Origin: G039029935 sp039029935
GTDB lineage: Bacteria > Chloroflexota > Anaerolineae > Caldilineales > Caldilineaceae
Direction of reading: 5' to 3'
DNA: 5,451 nucleotides
NCBI GenBank assembly: GCA_039029935.1
Contig: JBCCFC010000962.1
Span: 1 to 5,451, forward strand
Shown here: positions 1 through 5,451 of the stretch, piece after piece
Layout of the letters: each line of letters starts with the position of its first letter
How positions within the stretch are numbered: the first letter of the stretch is position 1
Program-made: the position numbers and the translations under genes
Notes under the pieces: generated by a model
Told to the model about the DNA's origin: nothing
Databases searched by the model: none
What the model saw: the letters and a program-made list of their open reading frames with translations, nothing else

Positions 1-55
1 AGCTGATATTGGTCGATAGATAGTTCCATAGCAAAAATAATTTCTATTGGGAACC

Positions 56-394
56 TTAAGTGCATAATATCACAATTATCAAATAGAATTGGAATTGTTG
101 ACACGGCGTACTCACCAAAATTTCTTGCGGATTGGGTGTGGTACTATCCAGCAATTGTTGGCTTGCAATACGAATACCACTATCGCCTTCATTGATACGC
201 TCAAAAATGACTGAGCCTAATACGCCATCACCACTTTTGGGTTCGGCTGGATACGTTTTTGTTACAGCTAGCTCCACAAGCCCAGCCTCGTTATTAAAAT
301 AGCTGATAATGGAAAACTGATTGATGGGGTCGAGAAAATCACCAACTCGAATATCGTCACTATTGTTGACCCGTAGTCTGTTTGACCAATGTTG
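56..394 (-). pseudogene. Relic of a cohesin-domain protein (C-terminal half of the domain only)
   Basis: The reading frame continues directly after the TGA of the upstream hydrolase gene and stays open for 112 codons to a TAA at 56-58. Residues translated from about 376 down to 119 look like the second half of a cohesin-type beta-sandwich. There is a VGDFLDP segment, then an F-NNEAGLVELAVT strand pair, then SGDGVLGSVIFERINEGDSG and a last strand ending near NPQEI. Chloroflexota surface proteins often carry this pattern. The N-terminal half of the domain, a signal peptide and a credible start codon are all absent; the only starts are an internal GTG at 277 and similar. The last 20 or so residues (from about 118 down) are hydrophobic and unlike the family, so the 3' end also looks degraded or fused to unrelated DNA. 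I read it as a decayed remnant left by a deletion or insertion. The cohesin assignment is from pattern memory, and an expressed small protein is not excluded. Confidence 0.6.
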
Positions 395-1987
395 TCAGTG
401 GGCTTCCCTTGCCACGATTGAGTTTGGCAGCGGAACCTGCCCATAATACGAAACAACCCGCCCCAACTGAATCGCAGTCCCAATTGCTTCCGCTCTTTTC
501 CGCCCTGTAACCTCAACACGCAATACATGCTGCCCATCATCAAGATTGGGTATCCACACCGCCGTCGCCTGCCGATGCCCGTTCCACTCTTTGCGGATAT
601 ACATATCACGGCTTTGCATCAACTCGCCATCGACATAGGCGTCCAGAATGCCAAAACGTTCATCCAGATTACCTTCGACATAGACACAGTTGCCCGAAAA
701 ACTCACTTCCATATAGTTGCCAGCGGTGTCGGATTGCAGAAAGGCATACTTGGCGCGGTCAGAGAGCTTGGGGTCGGTTGGGTGCGCCCAGTTGCCGTGC
801 CATGTGACTTCAGGGGACCGCGTTGGCAGCAGTGTGAAAATATCGGCAAAGGACACGTTGGGGAAGGATATCTCACATTCGCCTGTAACTTCAACATCTT
901 GGGTGGCAATGCTGATTTCCTCACCAGTCATTGAGCCACCGTTTTGCAGAATATTTTCGATTGCCAATTCATAGCTTAACGCACTGGCCGAGTTGATGGA
1001 CAGCGTTGTGAAGTTATAATCACGATCCATATAGGATTCGAGTTCATCCTTGACGGTTTGGGGCAAGGCTTTGAAGCCGCTCATGATGCCCATGATGCCA
1101 CCACAATTGGCGACATTGGAATCTGTGTCCTGACCACAGCGTGTGCAGATTTGGATAGCCTTCATATAGTCGCCCTGACCATAGAGTAACCCGATGAGGA
1201 TATAGGCTCCGTTAAAATGACCTTGGATGTTAAAGCACCCTGTGATGTCACCAAATGGATCGATAGGGTCGGGGTCCGATTGCGCCCAAGGACACAAGTC
1301 CCTATTCCACTTGGCCTCGACTTTCTCCCACGTTGACCGCCAATTCTCCGGTTCTTCGTCATACCACGCCAGTATATCTTGAATGATCTGGGCATACTGA
1401 CTTGCCGCAGGAATCGCTTTGAGTGCCTTCTTAATCATGACTACCATGTCTGTTTCCAAATAGGCATAGGTATAGAGTGTAGCCAGAAACGCACCCGCAT
1501 AATAGCCGTCACCATAGTTCATCAGGTGACCGACTTTATCGGCCATCTCCAGCGCAGCTACGGACAGCCCCGGTGAGATGATGCCGATAAAGTCACACTC
1601 GATCTGAAAGTCAATATCATCGGCATGAGGGTTGTAATAGGGGTGGCCGGATAAGCCCGGTGCAATCCCTGCCAGCAGATTTTGCCGCGCCTGTCCATTG
1701 GCGTGCCAGAGCATAAAGTCACTTTTGCGGAAAACATCGGCAAAGTCATCCTGTGTTGCCTGAAGCCCTTTATCGCGCAGGATTTCGAGAAAGGCCATAT
1801 TGGTATACAAATCATCCTCGCTGTGCAGCCAAATCTTGGGCGCATCTGGATGGATATCCAAGCTGCCCTCATAGATTGCGCCCTGTGCATGAAATTCCAT
1901 CGGCTCGCCCATCATCGCCCCATAGGATTTGCCGCTCCATCCGCCGAGGATTTTGTCTTGTAAGTCTGATGTTGAAATTTGAAACAT
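395..1987 (-). CDS. ADP-ribosylglycohydrolase-family protein with C-terminal beta-rich domain
   Basis: The product has 530 residues. Residues 10-310 form the all-helical ADP-ribosylglycohydrolase (DraG/ARH-like, PF03747) fold, opening with DKILGGWSGKSYGAMMGEPME. Candidate metal ligands are the acidic pair D58-D59 (in HSEDDLY) and D287/D289 (in RCGQDTDSN), matching the two DD and DxD sites of the family. Other blocks are LWHANGQAR (93-101), PHADDIDFQIE (120-130) and HLMNYGDGYYAG (154-165); these mark a long subfamily often seen near glycan-utilisation genes rather than classical DraG. Residues from about 385 to 515 look like a beta-sandwich of carbohydrate-binding or galactose-binding type. 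No signal peptide or membrane segment is visible, so it is probably cytoplasmic. The natural reaction would be hydrolysis of an N- or O-glycosidic bond to ribose, but this subfamily's substrate is not known to me. The ATG at 1987 is chosen because AAAGGA lies 6 nt upstream; an in-frame ATG at 2014 has no such site. The gene is divergent from the MalT-type regulator, a likely controller. Confidence 0.9.
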   Translation of the reverse strand: MFQISTSDLQDKILGGWSGKSYGAMMGEPMEFHAQGAIYEGSLDIHPDAPKIWLHSEDDLYTNMAFLEILRDKGLQATQDDFADVFRKSDFMLWHANGQARQNLLAGIAPGLSGHPYYNPHADDIDFQIECDFIGIISPGLSVAALEMADKVGHLMNYGDGYYAGAFLATLYTYAYLETDMVVMIKKALKAIPAASQYAQIIQDILAWYDEEPENWRSTWEKVEAKWNRDLCPWAQSDPDPIDPFGDITGCFNIQGHFNGAYILIGLLYGQGDYMKAIQICTRCGQDTDSNVANCGGIMGIMSGFKALPQTVKDELESYMDRDYNFTTLSINSASALSYELAIENILQNGGSMTGEEISIATQDVEVTGECEISFPNVSFADIFTLLPTRSPEVTWHGNWAHPTDPKLSDRAKYAFLQSDTAGNYMEVSFSGNCVYVEGNLDERFGILDAYVDGELMQSRDMYIRKEWNGHRQATAVWIPNLDDGQHVLRVEVTGRKRAEAIGTAIQLGRVVSYYGQVPLPNSIVAREAH

Positions 1988-1991
1988 GATC

Positions 1992-2001
1992 TGTCCTTTC
2001 A
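1992..2001 (-). promoter_or_regulatory. Ribosome binding site of the hydrolase gene
   Basis: Read on the minus strand, CTGAAAGGACAGATC directly precedes the ATG at 1987-1985. The AAAGGA core is 6 nt from the start codon. This fixes the hydrolase start at 1987 rather than at the in-frame ATG at 2014, which lacks a comparable purine-rich site. Confidence 0.7.
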
Positions 2002-2025
2002 GAATTGGTCTCATCTATCCAGCCA

Positions 2026-2052
2026 TTTCATGATATAATTTTTATCATGAAA
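2026..2052. repeat. Perfect 10-bp inverted repeat, candidate operator
   Basis: The left arm TTTCATGATA (2026-2035) is the exact reverse complement of the right arm TATCATGAAA (2043-2052), separated by the 7-bp spacer TAATTTT. It lies in the divergent region between the hydrolase and the regulator. It covers the regulator's candidate -10 box (2034-2039) and its start codon (2047-2049). The position suits an operator blocking the regulator promoter, and possibly affecting the divergent one. It does not resemble a terminator, because the arms are AT-rich and the spacer is in a promoter. Which protein binds it cannot be read from the sequence. Confidence 0.6.
2034..2039 (+). promoter_or_regulatory. 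Candidate -10 box of the regulator gene
   Basis: TATAAT matches the bacterial -10 consensus at all six positions and ends 7 nt before the regulator ATG at 2047. Transcription would be expected to start at or next to that ATG. No good -35 hexamer is visible at 16-18 bp spacing (2010-2017 reads CTCATCTA), which would fit a promoter that depends on an activator, or a chance match in AT-rich DNA. Confidence 0.5.
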
Positions 2053-4905
2053 CACTTCATTCTACAAACCAAACTGTATAGACCAGCACCCCTGCCCAAC
2101 CTAGTCCAACGACAGCGGCTTGCCGACCGCCTCCATGCAGGGATACGTGAACATCGGAAGTTGACACTGATTGCTGCACCCGCTGGCTTTGGCAAGACCA
2201 CGTTGTTGGTAGACTGGCTGCATGGACTAGCTAGCGAAATGAAGGTAGCGTGGGTATCTTTGGATGAAGGGGATAATGACCTCAGTCGCTTTTTGGCTTA
2301 CGTGATTGCCGCACTGCAAACCGTTGATCCTACATTGGGAGAGGGAACGCGCTCGATGATGGAGTCTGGGCAAGTTCACACAGGGCAAGCGCAATCTGCA
2401 GAGCTGATTTTGGGAACGTTACTCAATGAACTAGCGATGTATCAGACGGGGCTTGTGCTCGTACTAGATGACTATCATGCCATCACCGAGCCATCCATTC
2501 ATCAAGCATTGGAGCAGATGCTGACCTATCTGCCGCCCCAGTTGCACATTGCCATCACCAGTCGCAACGAACCGCCTATTGCCCTTGCTCGTCTGCGCGC
2601 ACGGGGACAGATGACCGAGATCAGTGCTGAGGATTTACGTTTCACGCTGGACGAGGCCATCCAGTTTGTCAACCAACGCATGGGGTTGCAGCTCTCGCGC
2701 AGTGATGTCATGGCGTTGGAGACACGTACCGAAGGGTGGGCGGCGGGTCTGCAATTTGCGGCACTACGACTACAAGGGCTATCTACACAACAGGCCACCC
2801 AAGCCTTTATTCAGTCGCTATCCAACTTGGATCGCCACCTTGGTGACTACCTTGCCGCCGAAGTTTTGACCCAGCAATCAGCCGATGTATACGATTTTCT
2901 GATTCGGACCTCGATTCTCACACGCATGTGTGCCAATTTAGTCAGCAATGTAATGGACATTGAACTCCATGAAGCCCAGCACATGTTGGAGACCCTAGAA
3001 CAGCGCAATCTGTTTATTGTTTCGCTCGACCATGAGCAACAGTGGTATCGCTATCATCATCTCTTCACGGCATTGTTACAGCAAGAGTTAAAACGGCAAC
3101 TCTCCGCAAACGAAATTGCCCAACTCCATTTAGAGGCAAGCCAGTGGCTAGAAACCCACGATCTTGGCGACGCGGCCATTGACCATGCACTGCTGGCCGA
3201 TGATGTAGACCGTGCAGTGCGTTTGATGGACATCAAGATTAGCGATATATTGCTGCGGCAGGCGGAGTTTACACGGATCCGTAGCTGGCTGGAGCGGCTC
3301 CCAATGGTTCGTCTTTCCACACATCCGTCTATCCTGTTGGCGGGTGTCTTTAGCCACTTGATGAACTATGACATTGATCAGTGTCGAGTCTATCTGCAAG
3401 CCCTGCATACCATTGACAACGTTCCCGATGAAATTCGTGGGCAGATGTCGGTTGCGGAAGCCGTGATCATGCGTGTGTTGGGTGATTTACCTGCGGCCAA
3501 GCAGCATCTACGCACTGCACTCTTCCAACTCCCCGAAGAAAATTTGATGGCCGTGATGATGGTGAAACAAGAGATGGCCTCGGCATTGCTGGAAGAGGAA
3601 TTGGTGATTGAATCACATCAGTTGATTGTGGAAGTTGGCGAAATGGCGAATCTCACAAATAACTTGCTGCTGACACTCATTGTCAAATATTTGCTGAGTA
3701 TCCTCACCACAATCCAAGGCGACCTCCATCAAGCGGAACGACATTGTTTGGACGCCCTGCACACTGTGGAGAAAATGAACACCAGTACCTACCCTGTCTC
3801 TGGATATATTCACCTCGCCCTGACACGTGTGTACTATGAATGGCATGAGATGGACAAGGCGCGCCATCACTGTGATTTGGCACTGCGTATGGGCACACAG
3901 GCAGGGATTAATGAAGTCCTGTGGCAGATTATTCCATTGCGGATTTCTATGCTCTTACTGCGTGCAGAACAAGGAGAAAATCAAACAGAGATAGAGAGCC
4001 AGATTCAACCGCTTTTGGCACAACGGCGCGAATTGGCACAACGTTTTTTTGAGCGCAATAAGGGTTCGACCGATATTCACATCATCGCTGAACTCCATGT
4101 CGCACTGCGACTGGGCGACTTTGAGGGAGCAGCCCGCTGGATTGCCTCAAAAATTCAAACCAATCAATTACAATTGACCGATACCCCCGAAAAACCGCTC
4201 ACCGAAGTCATCACCAGAGTCAACAGCGACTATTCACCGTTAGTCTATTATTTTGCTGTGGCTGGCTGGACCCTACAAGACCATGCGATGTTGCAAACCT
4301 GTTGCCGTTTGTTAGCCCCCATGATTACCCTGGCCGAGGAACGCGCCCTCCAAAACGAAGCCATCAACTTCTATGCACTCCTGTCTATCGCTCATCACGG
4401 TTTGGGGCAGATTGAGCAGGCCCAGAGAGCGATTACACACTCGTTGCATCTTGCCCAGTCAGGACGCTTTATCCGGCTCTACGCAGACCTGGGCGTTCCC
4501 ATGCAGACCGTATTGCATGATGCAGCTCAATCGGGTCAGATACCGGAAACACTGATGAATTACACCCAACAAATCTTAGGCGCATTTCCGACGCAAACGC
4601 CTGTCGAGACGCTGCCTACGCAAACAGCGATGCAACAGCACTATCCACCGCAACCCGTGAACGATGCCAATAGAGAAACTACTCACAAGCAACCCCAAAC
4701 GTCGCTCATCGAGCCGCTCACTGCAAGAGAAAGCGAAATCCTACAGTTGGTGGCAGCGGGGTTGACCAATCAGCAGATTGCGGAAACATTGATCATCAGC
4801 ATTGGTACAGTCAAACGCCATGTGTCGAATATTTTTGGGAAACTTGGTGTCACGCATCGTGCGCAGGCGATTGCGCAGGCGCGGGTGTTTGGGTTGATTG
4901 GGTAG
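2047..4905 (+). CDS. MalT/LAL-type LuxR-family transcriptional regulator (STAND ATPase)
   Basis: The product has 952 residues, close to the roughly 900 of E. coli MalT. The N-terminus, MKHFILQTKLYRPAPLPNLV, is the usual opening of the family. Residues 40-300 form a STAND ATPase module: Walker A is APAGFGKTT (44-52), Walker B is LVLVLDDYH (136-144), and a TSRNEPP sensor-like loop lies at 171-177. WAAGLQ (231-236) and YRYHHLF (334-340) are family hallmarks. Residues from about 370 to 840 are helical TPR-like repeats that in this family bind the inducer, for example around 559-625. A polar P/T/Q-rich linker (about 842-888) leads to a LuxR/GerE helix-turn-helix (890-952) with LTARESEIL and GTVKRHVSNIFGKLGV. 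In the known family, ligand and ATP drive multimerisation and promoter binding. I choose the ATG at 2047; an upstream in-frame TTG at 2005 would precede the -10 box. No Shine-Dalgarno is present. The inducer is unknown, and control of the divergent hydrolase is inference. Confidence 0.93.
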   Translation: MKHFILQTKLYRPAPLPNLVQRQRLADRLHAGIREHRKLTLIAAPAGFGKTTLLVDWLHGLASEMKVAWVSLDEGDNDLSRFLAYVIAALQTVDPTLGEGTRSMMESGQVHTGQAQSAELILGTLLNELAMYQTGLVLVLDDYHAITEPSIHQALEQMLTYLPPQLHIAITSRNEPPIALARLRARGQMTEISAEDLRFTLDEAIQFVNQRMGLQLSRSDVMALETRTEGWAAGLQFAALRLQGLSTQQATQAFIQSLSNLDRHLGDYLAAEVLTQQSADVYDFLIRTSILTRMCANLVSNVMDIELHEAQHMLETLEQRNLFIVSLDHEQQWYRYHHLFTALLQQELKRQLSANEIAQLHLEASQWLETHDLGDAAIDHALLADDVDRAVRLMDIKISDILLRQAEFTRIRSWLERLPMVRLSTHPSILLAGVFSHLMNYDIDQCRVYLQALHTIDNVPDEIRGQMSVAEAVIMRVLGDLPAAKQHLRTALFQLPEENLMAVMMVKQEMASALLEEELVIESHQLIVEVGEMANLTNNLLLTLIVKYLLSILTTIQGDLHQAERHCLDALHTVEKMNTSTYPVSGYIHLALTRVYYEWHEMDKARHHCDLALRMGTQAGINEVLWQIIPLRISMLLLRAEQGENQTEIESQIQPLLAQRRELAQRFFERNKGSTDIHIIAELHVALRLGDFEGAARWIASKIQTNQLQLTDTPEKPLTEVITRVNSDYSPLVYYFAVAGWTLQDHAMLQTCCRLLAPMITLAEERALQNEAINFYALLSIAHHGLGQIEQAQRAITHSLHLAQSGRFIRLYADLGVPMQTVLHDAAQSGQIPETLMNYTQQILGAFPTQTPVETLPTQTAMQQHYPPQPVNDANRETTHKQPQTSLIEPLTARESEILQLVAAGLTNQQIAETLIISIGTVKRHVSNIFGKLGVTHRAQAIAQARVFGLIG

Positions 4906-4914
4906 GGGCGTCAC

Positions 4915-5451
4915 TCACATGCCCCAGACATGAATCGTTTTGCCCTCATAAACCTCGACCCGTTTCCATATCTTCTCTTCCCACGATTTGTCAGCAGAAC
5001 GATCAAAAATTATCAGATGCCCTTCCTTCGCATTTCCCCTATCCATGTAATCCCATGTCTGCTTCAGCCCTTCTTTGAGAGTTGTATCCAGACTTTTGTG
5101 CAGAATTTTGAGTTCAATCACAACCCTTTGGGCAACACTTGTCGCCATATCATCCTCCAAAGGCCACACCACCAACAGATCCGTGCGTTTACGCCCTTGT
5201 CCATATTCACGATGTACCTGCCCACCACCGTTGATAATGCGTTGGAGAAAGGCTTGCATCAACAGTTGTGGACCTGCTTCTTTGTAGTCGAAACGCTCCA
5301 CCCAACTTTCGGAGTGTTCACGGAAAAATTGCTGAAACGCGGTGAGCATTTTATTCATATCTAGCACAGGACGGGATGGTAACCGGGTGAGGTAGCATGC
5401 AAACACTAGGGCTGTACAGACCCCAGATTCGAGCTTGTTGTTGCAGGGCAG
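4915..5451 (-). CDS. PD-(D/E)XK nuclease-domain protein, C-terminal part (5' end beyond window or broken)
   Basis: The frame is open from the right window edge to the TGA at 4915-4917. The last 147 residues, from the ATG at 5358, match the C-terminal module I associate with AAA-ATPase/PD-(D/E)XK proteins that are multi-copy in Chloroflexota. Conserved blocks are AFQQFFREHSESWVERFDYK, EAGPQLLMQAFLQR, RTDLLVVWP, VVIELKI, YMDR, GHLIIFDRS and a terminal HVWGM. The acidic residue in RTDLL and the ExK of IELK are the candidate catalytic D...ExK triad. In full-length relatives an N-terminal AAA-like ATPase domain precedes this module, and their cellular role is not established. The translated residues upstream of the ATG at 5358 (5451 to 5359) look unlike the family apart from the last few (VLDM). 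Neither that ATG nor the GTG at 5406 has a Shine-Dalgarno. The gene may therefore continue off-window, or it may be truncated or frameshifted near 5360-5400. It converges on the regulator with a 9-bp gap. Confidence 0.75.
   Translation of the reverse strand: MPCNNKLESGVCTALVFACYLTRLPSRPVLDMNKMLTAFQQFFREHSESWVERFDYKEAGPQLLMQAFLQRIINGGGQVHREYGQGRKRTDLLVVWPLEDDMATSVAQRVVIELKILHKSLDTTLKEGLKQTWDYMDRGNAKEGHLIIFDRSADKSWEEKIWKRVEVYEGKTIHVWGM

Noticed and set aside
1..29. Minus-strand ATG at 29 opening nine codons (MELSIDQYQ) to the window edge, possibly the start of a gene
   Set aside because: It is too short to recognise, has no Shine-Dalgarno, and only a poor -10-like AT-rich stretch precedes it. 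Sequence left of the window would decide.
72..98. Short inverted repeat ACAATT / AATTGT with a 15-bp loop
   Set aside because: Six-base AT-rich arms are expected by chance in this AT-rich stretch, with no T-tract and no associated gene end.
98..103. TTGACA hexamer resembling a -35 box on the plus strand
   Set aside because: No -10-like hexamer follows at 16-18 bp, and no plus-strand gene starts downstream.
527..934. 135-codon plus-strand open frame opposite the hydrolase gene
   Set aside because: It is antisense to strongly family-like coding sequence, and its translation shows no recognisable domain. It is a shadow frame.
1988..2014. Upstream ATG at 2014 for the hydrolase, adding 9 residues
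   Set aside because: The ATG at 1987 has AAAGGA at 6-nt spacing, and the added residues do not fit the family N-terminus.
2005..2046. In-frame upstream TTG start for the regulator, adding 14 residues
   Set aside because: It has no ribosome binding site and precedes the candidate -10 box. The family normally begins at the equivalent of MKHFILQTKLY.
4930..5364. 144-codon plus-strand open frame opposite the nuclease-module gene
   Set aside because: The minus-strand frame carries clear conserved nuclease motifs over the same bases, and the plus-strand product has none.

Overview
The window reads as chromosomal DNA from a mesophilic, medium-GC member of the Chloroflexota (Anaerolineae or a related class). 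This placement rests on remembered protein-family resemblance, not a search. Three things point there together: a large MalT-type LuxR regulator, a cohesin-domain relic of the kind common in Chloroflexota surface proteins, and the C-terminal nuclease module of a multi-copy AAA-ATPase/PD-(D/E)XK family. I see no tRNA, rRNA, CRISPR array, insertion sequence or phage gene.

Layout from left to right. Bases 1-394 contain no intact gene. On the minus strand they carry the C-terminal half of a cohesin-like domain, cut off from its N-terminal half (56-394). Next, on the minus strand, is a 530-residue ADP-ribosylglycohydrolase-family protein with an added C-terminal beta-rich domain (395-1987). A 59-bp divergent intergenic region follows (1988-2046). 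It holds a TATAAT box and most of a perfect 10-bp inverted repeat that runs into the next start codon. On the plus strand is a 952-residue MalT/LAL regulator: STAND ATPase, TPR-like middle and LuxR helix-turn-helix (2047-4905). Only 9 bp later, and convergent, comes the C-terminal part of a PD-(D/E)XK nuclease-domain protein on the minus strand (4915-5451, open at the window edge).

The central unit is the divergent hydrolase/regulator pair. The hydrolase has a good Shine-Dalgarno. The regulator has none, and its start codon sits 7 nt after a perfect -10 box, so its mRNA is probably leaderless. The working inference is that the regulator senses a small ligand, perhaps a sugar or nucleotide derivative, and controls the hydrolase and itself. 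Nothing in the sequence proves this. The two flanks (cohesin relic, nuclease-module protein with an unclear 5' part) look like accessory or rearranged DNA.
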